Assembly: GCA_903859225.1 (NCBI GenBank)
Contig: CAIOLV010000058.1
Span: 1 to 14,088 of the forward strand
DNA length: 14,088 nucleotides
Reading direction: 5' to 3'
DNA from: an uncultured bacterium
GTDB lineage: Bacteria > Bipolaricaulota > Bipolaricaulia > UBA7950 > UBA9294
Both the position numbers and the translations under genes were made by a program. Below are positions 6,514-13,114 of this stretch, piece after piece. The notes below the pieces were generated by a model. The model saw nothing but the letters and a program-made list of their open reading frames with translations, made no database searches and was not told the DNA's origin. Positions within the stretch are counted from its first letter, which is position 1. Every line of letters starts with the position of its first letter.

Positions 6514-7862
6514 GCTATGTGCGCGTCAAGTGACAGGTCCTTCTGCAGAATGGCGCGGAAGTCCTCGAGCGTCGTGGGCTCGCCGTGCACAAGGAAGAGT
6601 CGCTTCGTCGACGTCTTGCGCAGCCAGTCGATGAGGCCGGGCTGATCGGCGTGCGACGAAAAGCCGTTGACGGTCCAGACCTTCGCCCGGACGGCGACGT
6701 CTTCGCCGAAGATGCGCACCGACTTCGCTCCGTCGACGATCTGACGTCCGAGCGTTCCCGCCGCCTGATACCCTACGAAGACGACTCCGGCCGCCTCGTT
6801 CCACAGGTTGTGACGCAGATGGTGGACGATTCGGCCGCCGTTGCACATCCCGCTCCCCGCGATGATGACGCTGCCGCCGGGCTGTGCGTTTAGGCGCTTC
6901 GACTCGTCCATCGTGGCAATGTAGTCGAGCGCAGGGAACTCGAACGGGTTGGGATGAGCGGCGAAGACGCGACGTCCCTCGTCATCGAAGTAATCGAGGA
7001 ACCGCTCGAACACGTGCGTCGTCGACGTGGCGAGCGGGCTGTCCACGTAGATCGTGCACCGCGGCAGGCGCTTCTTTGCCCAGGACTGGAAGATCTCGTA
7101 CAAGACCTCCTGGGTGCGCTCGAGGGCGAACGACGGGATGAGCAAGTTCCCGCCGCGCGGAATGACCGCCTGGATCGCCTCATCGAGCTCGGCGACCGAC
7201 TCCTCGATCGTCCGATGCTGACGATTTCCATAGGTGGACTCGACGAGCACAACGTCGGCGTGCGGCGGCGTGCTTGGATCCCTCACGATCGGTCGGTGGC
7301 CGTTGCCGAGGTCTCCGCTGAAGAGCAGATTCCCGTTCGAGGCGCGAACCTCGACGCAGGCGGACCCCAGGATGTGGCCGGCGTCGTGGAAAGCGCAGGC
7401 GACTTTCCCTTTCAGCGGGACGGCGGCATCGTAGCCGTCCACTGGGCGGAACAACTCGACACAGCGCAGCACGTCGTCCATGTTGTAGAGCGGGGAAACA
7501 GCGGCTTCGCCGCGCCGCTTCGCCCTGCGCGTCCGATACGCGGCATCTTCCACCTGCAAGTGTGCGGAGTCGGCGAGCATCAGGCGCGCGATCTCGGCCG
7601 TCGGTCGCGTGCATAGAATCTTGCCGGAGAACCCTTCCCGAACGAGGCGTGGCAAGAGCCCCGCGTGATCGAGATGAGCGTGCGAAAGCAGGACGAAATC
7701 GATGCTCTTGACGTCAAACGGGAACGGCGCTCGGTTGTTCTGATCCTGGTCATGCGCGCCTTGGAAGAAGCCGCAGTCGAGAAGAATCCGCAACCCATCC
7801 GTCTCGACAAGATGGCAGGAGCCCGTGACCGTGCCGGCGGCACCGCAGAACGTGATCTTCAT
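6486..7862 (-). CDS. Metallo-beta-lactamase-fold beta-CASP hydrolase (exoribonuclease/CPSF-73-like)
   Basis: The 458-residue protein begins MKITFCGAAGTVTGSCHLVE. Zinc ligands are present: SHAHLDHAG (H61, H63, D65, H66), AGHILGSA (H163) and FSGDLG (D184). The beta-CASP motifs follow: ESTYG (208-212), a SPLA segment near 275, SGMCNGGRIVHHL near 337-349 and GFSSHADQ near 400-407 with its motif C histidine. A zinc-dependent RNA endo- or exonuclease role is known for close families such as the Thermus TTHA0252 type; the substrate of this one is not shown. The length is normal for KH-lacking bacterial members. The ATG at 7862 has a strong GGGGAGGAAG site. The C-terminal LVHGEP and terminal QETVSV match the family's usual ending, so the repeated tail sequence downstream was probably copied from this gene rather than inserted into it. 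Confidence 0.93.
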   Translation of the reverse strand: MKITFCGAAGTVTGSCHLVETDGLRILLDCGFFQGAHDQDQNNRAPFPFDVKSIDFVLLSHAHLDHAGLLPRLVREGFSGKILCTRPTAEIARLMLADSAHLQVEDAAYRTRRAKRRGEAAVSPLYNMDDVLRCVELFRPVDGYDAAVPLKGKVACAFHDAGHILGSACVEVRASNGNLLFSGDLGNGHRPIVRDPSTPPHADVVLVESTYGNRQHRTIEESVAELDEAIQAVIPRGGNLLIPSFALERTQEVLYEIFQSWAKKRLPRCTIYVDSPLATSTTHVFERFLDYFDDEGRRVFAAHPNPFEFPALDYIATMDESKRLNAQPGGSVIIAGSGMCNGGRIVHHLRHNLWNEAAGVVFVGYQAAGTLGRQIVDGAKSVRIFGEDVAVRAKVWTVNGFSSHADQPGLIDWLRKTSTKRLFLVHGEPTTLEDFRAILQKDLSLDAHIAAWQETVSV

Positions 7863-7886
7863 CCGTCTTCCTCCCCTTCCCGCGGC

Positions 7887-7915
7887 ATCCTAGGGCTCTC
7901 GCTCGCTTTCTGCAA
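7887..7915 (-). promoter_or_regulatory. Candidate promoter for the metallo-hydrolase gene
   Basis: On the minus strand TTGCAG (7915-7910), a 17-nt spacer and TAGGAT (7892-7887) match a sigma-70-type promoter moderately well. It lies 24 nt upstream of the ATG at 7862, leaving room for the Shine-Dalgarno. I see no equally good promoter for the divergent DUF4345-like gene in the rest of this 119-bp gap. Confidence 0.4.
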
Positions 7916-7981
7916 GGCAAGGACTTCCGCGCGGGCGACGATGCGCTGTACCCTCGTGCAGCCAGATAGAAGGAGGAGACG

Positions 7982-8326
7982 ATGAACGTTCTTCAGATTC
8001 TGAAGATCGTTGCCGCTGTCGGAACGATCGCCGCCGGCGCGGCCTCGATCATCTCACCGAAGAGCGCGGAGAGTTTCACCGGGCTGTCGGCCGTCGGGCC
8101 GCGTGGCGTGAGCGAGATCCGCGCTGTCCTCGGCGCGCTATTCGTCGGATTGGGTGTCGCGGTCCTTGTCTTCCGATCCCCCGATGCCTACCGCACGCTC
8201 GGGATCGGCTACGGGGCGATCGCCCTGATTCGAGTCTTGTCGATCGCGCTTGACCGAGCGTCGACTTCCTCGAACTGGATCAGCTTCATTTCGGAGGCGG
8301 CGTTCGCCTTCGTGTTCCTGATCTAG
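7982..8326 (+). CDS. Small four-helix membrane protein, DUF4345-like
   Basis: The 114-residue protein has four hydrophobic stretches: residues ~5-25, ~47-65, ~70-90 and ~98-114. A conserved-looking SEIRAVLGALFVGLGVAVLVF segment spans helix 2, and GIGYGAIALIRVLSIALD spans helix 3. The Glu-Ile-Arg in helix 2 and the order of helices resemble the DUF4345 family, whose function is not known. That family assignment is from memory of the pattern and could be wrong. The ATG at 7982 has an excellent AAGGAGGAGA Shine-Dalgarno (from about 7970). The gene diverges from the metallo-hydrolase and ends in a TAG that shares the bases CTAG with the stop of the convergent HAD gene. Confidence 0.78.
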   Translation: MNVLQILKIVAAVGTIAAGAASIISPKSAESFTGLSAVGPRGVSEIRAVLGALFVGLGVAVLVFRSPDAYRTLGIGYGAIALIRVLSIALDRASTSSNWISFISEAAFAFVFLI

Positions 8327-9003
8327 TCGGAGGCCTCGCGGGCGCGAGACTCCGCGTCACGGATCAAGAGGCGCAGGGGACGGGCAAGGAGAGACGGCAG
8401 GACCACGTCGGCACGCGCGAGGTCCGCGTGACGCGTCACGCCGTTTGGGACAGCAACGCAGAAGAGGCCTGCGAGCTTGGCGGCTTCCACCCCGTGCGCA
8501 GAATCCTCGAACGCGATGGCTTCCGGCGCAGTGACCTCCAAGCGCCGCAAGGCACCTAAGTAAAGGTCCGGAGCCGGCTTCGTGCGTTCGACGTCGTCGG
8601 CGCAGACGAGGACATCGAAGAACTCGAGCAGAGCGAAACGGACAAGGTGGCTCTCGACCCACGACCTCTCCGAGCTCGAGGCGACGGCGAGCCGTAGGGC
8701 GCGTTCTCTAGCCTCGCTGAGGACGTCCCGCACTCCGGGGAGAGGAGATTCGCACGCCAAGAGCTCGGCCTCGCGCGTCGCTCGCCGCGCTCGCAGCGCC
8801 TCACGGTCGACCGAGTGACCTACGTGCCGCTCGAGGAACTCGTACGCGGCCGGAGGGTCCGCCGCCGTCCCGAGGATGGCCGCCCACTTCCCAAGCGAGA
8901 TGTCGAGCCCGGCCTCGTGGTAGATCTCCATCCACGATGCGTAGAGCGGAGTCTCGGTGTCGAGGATGAGTCCATCGAAGTCAAAGACGAGCGCGCGAAT
9001 CAG
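8323..9003 (-). CDS. HAD-superfamily phosphatase (beta-phosphoglucomutase-like) with a non-ATG start
   Basis: The full product, 226 residues, reads (M)IRALVFDFDGLILDTE at its N-terminus, giving the catalytic DxD (D8, D10). Motif II is LAVASSS (S109), motif III TKPAPD (K142) and motif IV FEDSAHGVEAA (E166, D167). The helical cap lies between motifs I and II. The family hydrolyses phosphosugars and related phosphomonoesters; the substrate is not known. The first in-frame ATG (8931) comes after the catalytic motif and would give a dead enzyme. Upstream, an in-frame TGA at 9012-9010 leaves only CTG (9003) or ATT (9000) as starts. GAGGG ends 9 nt before the CTG, so CTG is preferred. The stop overlaps the convergent DUF4345-like stop by 4 bp. 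Confidence 0.85.
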   Translation of the reverse strand: MIRALVFDFDGLILDTETPLYASWMEIYHEAGLDISLGKWAAILGTAADPPAAYEFLERHVGHSVDREALRARRATREAELLACESPLPGVRDVLSEARERALRLAVASSSERSWVESHLVRFALLEFFDVLVCADDVERTKPAPDLYLGALRRLEVTAPEAIAFEDSAHGVEAAKLAGLFCVAVPNGVTRHADLARADVVLPSLLARPLRLLIRDAESRAREASD

Positions 9004-9097
9004 CCTAGTTCACCCTCTCCTTCCCACCGCTGCCATTGGCGTGGAAACACAGAAGAAGCCATCCGAAGGGGGAGCGGCGCTCTCCCGGCTGGAAGAG

Positions 9098-9135
9098 AAA
9101 AAAGGCGGAACCCGGGTACAAGTCCGAGTTCCGCC
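9098..9135 (-). terminator. Intrinsic terminator after the Thr/Pro-rich lipoprotein gene
   Basis: On the minus strand GGCGGAAC (9135-9128) and GTTCCGCC (9111-9104) form a perfect 8-bp GC-rich stem, with possible extra CGG/CCG pairing inside, followed directly by six Ts (9103-9098). It lies about 106 nt past the lipoprotein stop and about 95 nt before the HAD start, so it separates the two transcription units. The remaining bases of this 238-bp gap hold a weaker hairpin at about 9068-9085 and the HAD ribosome-binding site. Confidence 0.88.
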
Positions 9136-9241
9136 CTCTTCGCAGCCAGCTTCCCAGGTTGGCCCTTCTCGGAGCCACCCGAATTCTTTGCGGGAACCCC
9201 TCTGCAGGAGCCCCCATCCTGTTTCGAACGTCAACCAGAGC

Positions 9242-9700
9242 TTACGGAACCACGGGAGGCGTCGGGGCCGCCGCAGGCGTCGTCGGCGTGGTGGCCGGCG
9301 TCGTCGCGGGCGTCGTCGGCGTGGTGGCCGGCGCCGTCGGAGTCACGGTCGGAGTCACGGTCGGCGTCACCGCTGGGGTCGGCGTGGCGGGCGTCGTCGC
9401 CGGGGTCGTCGTGGCCGGGGTCGTCGTGGCCGGCTTCGGCGTCGTCGTGGCCGGCGTCGTCGTGGCAGGCGTCGTCGTGGCGGGCGTCGTCGTGGCCGGC
9501 TTCGTCGTCGTGGTGGCAGGCGTCGTCGTGGCCGGCGTTGTCGTGGCCGGCTTCGTCGTCGTGCTCGGTGTCGTCGTCGTCGTCGTCGGCTTCGTCGTTG
9601 TCGTCGCAGCCTTCTTCTCGCCGCACCCGGCGAGCCCGAGGATGAGCCCAACGCTCAGCAATACACAGATGGCAGAAACAATCAAAACTCGGCGCTTCAT
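9242..9700 (-). CDS. Lipoprotein consisting of a Thr/Pro/Ala low-complexity repeat tract
   Basis: The 152-residue product starts MKRRVLIVSAICVLL and has a clear lipobox LAGC, so Cys26 would be lipidated. After GEKK the entire mature chain is low complexity. Blocks of TTTPA, separated by TTTKPA or TPKPA, occupy roughly residues 30-105, followed by TPTVTPTV-type and TTPATTPT blocks to the C-terminus (PPVVP). There is no globular domain. Such chains resemble extended, often O-glycosylated, surface stalks, and this one would be tethered to a membrane. The ATG at 9700 has AAGGAG 11 nt upstream; another in-frame ATG at 9733 fits a signal peptide less well. The 15-bp DNA repeats allow in-frame length change. 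I reject the Val/Gly-rich reading on the other strand because only this strand has a signal peptide, an adjacent promoter and a terminator. Confidence 0.8.
   Translation of the reverse strand: MKRRVLIVSAICVLLSVGLILGLAGCGEKKAATTTTKPTTTTTTPSTTTKPATTTPATTTPATTTTKPATTTPATTTPATTTPATTTPKPATTTPATTTPATTPATPTPAVTPTVTPTVTPTAPATTPTTPATTPATTPTTPAAAPTPPVVP
9334..9625. repeat. Trinucleotide and 15-bp tandem repeats inside the lipoprotein gene
   Basis: On the plus strand the region is built from GTCGTCGTGGC- and GGCGTCGTC-type blocks, with a 15-bp unit encoding Thr-Thr-Thr-Pro-Ala on the minus strand. A short run of GTC triplets lies near 9572-9588. All units are multiples of 3 bp, so slippage or recombination would change protein length without breaking the frame. 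Confidence 0.8.
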
Positions 9701-9794
9701 AGCTCTCTCGTCTCCTTGCCTCATCTCGTCCACCCCCGGGGCCGAGGCTCTCCCACAGGGTACTCGCCCGTGTTCTTCGTACGGGCTGACTATC

Positions 9795-9822
9795 AGACTA
9801 CCCTTCGCGCGAGCGGTGTCAA
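9795..9822 (-). promoter_or_regulatory. Promoter for the Thr/Pro-rich lipoprotein gene
   Basis: On the minus strand a consensus TTGACA (9822-9817), a 16-nt spacer and TAGTCT (9800-9795) form the best -35 match in the window. Transcription would start near 9788, leaving a leader of about 90 nt. A perfect hairpin, GCCCGT/ACGGGC (9766-9771 and 9781-9786, 9-nt loop), lies at the very start of that leader and could protect or regulate the mRNA. Confidence 0.55.
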
Positions 9823-9902
9823 GTCGTAGAGACCCTCCGCTCCTACGGTCAAGTGTACCCGAGAGAGGTCGGAAAAGGGACTCACCTGTGCAGAATGCGG
9901 AC

Positions 9903-9933
9903 GGGCAAGCCCCTGGGGGAGAGGAGCTTGCCC
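9903..9933. repeat. 8-bp inverted repeat upstream of the large hydrolase gene
   Basis: GGGCAAGC (9903-9910) and GCTTGCCC (9926-9933) are perfect complements around a 15-nt loop that itself contains CCCC/GGGG. The element is about 40 bp upstream of the -10 box of the large gene and has no T-run on either side, so it fits an operator or regulatory hairpin better than a terminator. Confidence 0.45.
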
Positions 9934-9974
9934 TCTCGGAGGCACGGGACGGGCCGAATCGGAAGCGCGTACGG

Positions 9975-9998
9975 TAGAATGGTCAAATGACCGGAGGT
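9975..9998 (+). promoter_or_regulatory. -10 box and ribosome-binding site that define the start of the large exported hydrolase
   Basis: TAGAAT (9975-9980) is a strong -10 box, but no convincing -35 is seen 17 nt upstream. It lies 6 nt before an in-frame ATG at 9987, the spacing of a leaderless start. A near-perfect Shine-Dalgarno GGAGGTGA (9992-9999) follows and is correctly placed for the in-frame GTG at 10005. Both starts are therefore possible. Confidence 0.5.
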
Positions 9999-10004
9999 GA
10001 GGCT

Positions 10005-12812
10005 GTGAGGGATCTGCGGATAGGACTGGCTTGGTTGGCCGTGCTCGCCTTTGTGACTCTTCCCGTCGCATCGCAGTCGGCGCCCTGCAACGGTCCGAAC
10101 AGCGCGTCTCCCGTAACCCCGTGTTCCCAGGCGCTCACGCCGGAGCAGAGCGCGCGGTACTTCCTCGAAGATGCGCTCGCGAAGGCCAGCACCCCCACGG
10201 CACCGGGTCTCGCCGCGGCGCTCGAAAGCGAGGCGGAGAGAGTGTGCGTCCAGCCACCGCAGAACGGCACGGTCGGGCTCCTCTACGGCATCGCGCGGTG
10301 GGGCTGTGAGAATGGTTACTCCTTCCGGTACATCTGCCAGGGGACTGACTACTACTACCTCGAAAAGGAAGTCGACGCCGACTATGGATATGTCGTCGTC
10401 CACCATGTCGTCGTATCGGCCGAGGGATGGAACGTGTTTGCTCTGGACAGCACAACTCCGGTGACGGTAGTGCGGAGCGATGCGGGCGACGTCAAGCTCT
10501 CCGTTGTGCTGTCGCTGCGACAGAAGTCGACCGCCACGAGTGCCCCGGTGGGCTACACGGATATGTTGCGCGCTCAGTACCGCGGGCAGGCAACGAATCT
10601 CAAGATCGAGATCCTCGCCTACTGCAGCCAGTACAAGAAGGACTATTGCCAGGAGCTGAGCTCGCTTGCCGCGCTGTTGACTCGTTCCGTTCCCGCCACG
10701 AGCGGTGCCCCTGCGGTACGGCTGTCTATCGCCGCCGCCGCGGCCCAGCACCTCTCGGCGACCGTGCCGCTTGAACTCTCAACGGACGCGATGTCGCTGC
10801 TCGTCGTGACGGGCACGGTGTTCGACGACCGCGGACTGCCGGTCGCGGACGCGGAGGTAGGCCTGACCGGAGGAAGCGCCAGCGCGCACACGGCGTCCGA
10901 CGGTAGCTACCGCATCTCGTCGTTCGGTACAGGAACGACGCTCACGTTGCGGCATGTCGACGTCACGCTGCAGCGAGCGACGGTCGACCTATCGATCAAG
11001 ACGACGGGGGCCACGCCCGTCGTCGGAATCGCAGCGGACGGCGTATCGCGGCTGACGATCGCGGTGTCGAGTCACGGGGTCCGCCCCGACAGCGTCACCG
11101 TCGCAACTCCGACCGTCGGGGAGTTCGAGCGCGCGTCATCCGGCGCGTCGCCGCTGTCGCTGGACAAGGACGGCAACGGGACGCTCGTCTATGTGCCGCC
11201 AAACGCTCTGTCCAACGAAGCCCTGACGGAGACGCTGCTCATCGGAGGTGGGAGTGCACCTCGGTCCGTTCCGGCGGCTCCCGTGTCCTTCACCGTCCGC
11301 TTTGTCGACCTCGACGGCGTTTCGAGGACCTCGACCATCTCGATCAGAGTGTGCCGTCCCCCGGTCCTTCTGGTTCAGTCCTACCTCGGCGGCACCGCAA
11401 CCTGGACCCAATTCGCAGACTCGGCCAAGATCCGCCGCCTGGACTGCCAGATCGTCGGGGAAGGAGTGACGTGGAGCCCCGGCAACGTATCCCTCGCGGA
11501 CTGGGCGAAGGATCTCGCAAGCCGTCTCTCTGACGCGCGGGCGGCTTATGAAGCCAGCGGGATTCAGATCGGCGCCGTCGACGTCGTCGCGCACAGCCTC
11601 GCCGGCCTCGTCGTTCGCAGCCTCCTCGAGGGAGCGAACCCCCGAAAGGACGTGCACAAGCTGATTCTTGTCGGAGTGCCGAACCGCGGGATGGCGTGGC
11701 TCGACCAGGAAGTCGGCGCCGCGGCAACGCGGTGGCTGGCCGCCCATCCGACGGCTGCCGCCGAGGTCTACGAAGGATCTGCCTTCCTTCGTGGGCTGGA
11801 TCCGGACAACTCGGCGGGCCGGAAGACGCTGTACGTCAACCTCGTCGGAAGGAGACCCCCTTCCCTCTCGGCGTCGAGGCAAGGCTCCTCGACCGTCCAG
11901 GACGATGGCATCGTCAGCGCGGCCTCGTCCCACCTGGATGGAGTCCCCGACGTGCGATTCGACGGGGTGGTGCATGCCCCCGGACTCCTTCCCAACACGC
12001 CCGCGCTCACCGAGTCGCCCGACGTCTGGTCGAGCATCTTCGATCTCCTGACGGGCGAAGTGCCGCACGCCGACGCGGACGCCCTGCAAATCGAGCTGCG
12101 CCGGGGCAAGCTGGTGAGCACGAGCATCGACGCCCAGGCAACGCCATGGGTGCCCGTCACCAAGTTCTCGTCTCCGCTCGGCGACAGTCTGGCCGTCCGC
12201 ACCGGCGACAAGGGATATGCCGCCATCGCCGTCGTCCATGCTGGAGAGGCGTGGGGATTCGTCAGCCTCGACGCCAAGACGGAGATCATCCTCCGCGCGA
12301 GTTCACCGAGCCTCATCCGCATCGAAGTCGTGTCCGGCCGCGCTCGCTTCCGCGCGCAGGAAGACGCCACCGCTGGCGATTTCGAGGTGGTTCTCGACGC
12401 GGCGACGCGCAGCGGATCGTGGTACACGACGCAGCCTGACGCGCGCACCCTCGGAGTGAGCGGCGATTTCGTCGTGGGGCGCGAGGAGACGAGTTCCGTC
12501 TTGGCCCTCGCAGGAACGGTGATCGTCGAGTATTCGAAGGGAACAGGGTTCTCGCCAGCACGCCTGGTAGAGGGGGGAACGGGAATCCGCGTGCGTGCCA
12601 CCGGCATCGTCGAGGACGAAAAGCTTCCGGCCCGGGGCTGGTGGACGCTGGGCGTGTGGAGCGAACCGATTCCTTTCTTCTACTTCCCTATCTGGATCAT
12701 GGCGCTGTCCCTTGCCGGGCTTGCCGCCGCGGTGGCCTACCACGTCCGGATGAGGCGCAGCCTCGCAGAACGGCCCCGCGCAAAGACTCCGCCTCCCGGA
12801 CGGAGTTCGTAG
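10005..12812 (+). CDS. Exported, membrane-anchored alpha/beta-hydrolase with FecR-like domain
   Basis: From GTG 10005 the protein has 935 residues; an in-frame ATG at 9987 would add six. A signal peptide (residues 1-23, ending LPVAS) is followed by a ~240-residue cysteine-containing region I cannot assign. Residues ~265-330 (VTGTVFDDRGLPVADAEVGL... SDGSYRISSF) look like a carboxypeptidase-regulatory-like beta domain. An alpha/beta-hydrolase spans ~450-680: PPVLLVQSYLGG, then nucleophile elbow VDVVAHSLAG (Ser531), LILVGVPNRGMAW, DDGIVSAASS (Asp633/634) and VVHAPGLL (His657). This order fits lipase/esterase relatives such as PGAP1-like proteins. Residues ~730-870 resemble a FecR domain (GFVSLDAKTEIIL, LALAGTVIVEY, LVEGGTGIRV). 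A helix at ~890-914 with an Arg-rich tail anchors it, leaving the enzyme outside the cytoplasm. The substrate is unknown. Confidence 0.85.
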   Translation: MRDLRIGLAWLAVLAFVTLPVASQSAPCNGPNSASPVTPCSQALTPEQSARYFLEDALAKASTPTAPGLAAALESEAERVCVQPPQNGTVGLLYGIARWGCENGYSFRYICQGTDYYYLEKEVDADYGYVVVHHVVVSAEGWNVFALDSTTPVTVVRSDAGDVKLSVVLSLRQKSTATSAPVGYTDMLRAQYRGQATNLKIEILAYCSQYKKDYCQELSSLAALLTRSVPATSGAPAVRLSIAAAAAQHLSATVPLELSTDAMSLLVVTGTVFDDRGLPVADAEVGLTGGSASAHTASDGSYRISSFGTGTTLTLRHVDVTLQRATVDLSIKTTGATPVVGIAADGVSRLTIAVSSHGVRPDSVTVATPTVGEFERASSGASPLSLDKDGNGTLVYVPPNALSNEALTETLLIGGGSAPRSVPAAPVSFTVRFVDLDGVSRTSTISIRVCRPPVLLVQSYLGGTATWTQFADSAKIRRLDCQIVGEGVTWSPGNVSLADWAKDLASRLSDARAAYEASGIQIGAVDVVAHSLAGLVVRSLLEGANPRKDVHKLILVGVPNRGMAWLDQEVGAAATRWLAAHPTAAAEVYEGSAFLRGLDPDNSAGRKTLYVNLVGRRPPSLSASRQGSSTVQDDGIVSAASSHLDGVPDVRFDGVVHAPGLLPNTPALTESPDVWSSIFDLLTGEVPHADADALQIELRRGKLVSTSIDAQATPWVPVTKFSSPLGDSLAVRTGDKGYAAIAVVHAGEAWGFVSLDAKTEIILRASSPSLIRIEVVSGRARFRAQEDATAGDFEVVLDAATRSGSWYTTQPDARTLGVSGDFVVGREETSSVLALAGTVIVEYSKGTGFSPARLVEGGTGIRVRATGIVEDEKLPARGWWTLGVWSEPIPFFYFPIWIMALSLAGLAAAVAYHVRMRRSLAERPRAKTPPPGRSS

Positions 12813-12852
12813 TCCGGCCAAACGGCCTGCGCAGTGGCAAGACAATGGCCGG
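12796..12852 (+). other. Overlapping hairpins across the stop codon of the large hydrolase gene
   Basis: CCGGAC (12796-12801) pairs with GTCCGG (12812-12817) across the TAG stop at 12810-12812. CCGGCCA (12814-12820) pairs with TGGCCGG (12846-12852). The two stems share bases 12814-12817 and so exclude each other. Neither has a T-run. They may be weak terminators or mRNA 3'-end structures. Confidence 0.35.
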
Positions 12853-12920
12853 GTGCCCGTTGCAGTCGTCCGGGATTGCCGCGTCGAGCCACTCCCCCTA
12901 GGCTGAACCGTACCAACAGC

Positions 12921-13010
12921 AGGGCCGCTTTCCAGGTCGGTTCTGGATCGGCGTCGAGCGCAGTTGCTCGGCATGGCCTATTGCGGGAGAAACTGGGGGA
13001 AAGCGGCCCT
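12921..13010. repeat. 90-bp element bounded by perfect 13-bp inverted repeats
   Basis: AGGGCCGCTTTCC (12921-12933) and GGAAAGCGGCCCT (12998-13010) are exact reverse complements. The 64-nt interior has its own small stem, CGAGC/GCTCG around GCAGTT, just after 12950. On the plus strand the outer stem is followed by TTCCTCG, too weak for a standard intrinsic terminator. I see no target-site duplication at the ends. A structured non-coding RNA or a small inverted-repeat element are both possible. Confidence 0.6.
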
Positions 13011-13058
13011 TTCCTCGAGTGCGGCATGCTGTCGATCCTACTAGTCCAGCTGCACGAG

Positions 13059-13114
13059 AAACCCAGAGGTACGTCTGTGTCTACTTCCTGTCGGCCCACC
13101 AGACACCTGGGTTT
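13059..13114. repeat. Bipartite inverted repeat downstream of the NimA-like gene
   Basis: AAACCCAG (13059-13066) pairs with CTGGGTTT (13107-13114), and GTGTCT (13077-13082) pairs with AGACAC (13101-13106). The two stems are contiguous on one side and separated by 10 nt on the other. The element begins 18 nt past the stop of the minus-strand NimA-like gene, so it may help define that transcript's 3' end, although only three Ts follow. Confidence 0.5.

Noticed and set aside
9036..9977. Long plus-strand frame rich in Val, Gly and Ala across the repeat region
   Set aside because: It is antisense to the lipoprotein frame and has no signal peptide, ribosome-binding site or family match. Its repetitive translation simply mirrors the Thr/Pro codons on the other strand.
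12921..13010. tRNA or tRNA-like gene, because of the ~90-nt length and GC-rich end stem
   Set aside because: The outer stem is 13 unbroken base pairs, and there is no T-loop GTTCRA sequence or recognisable anticodon arm.
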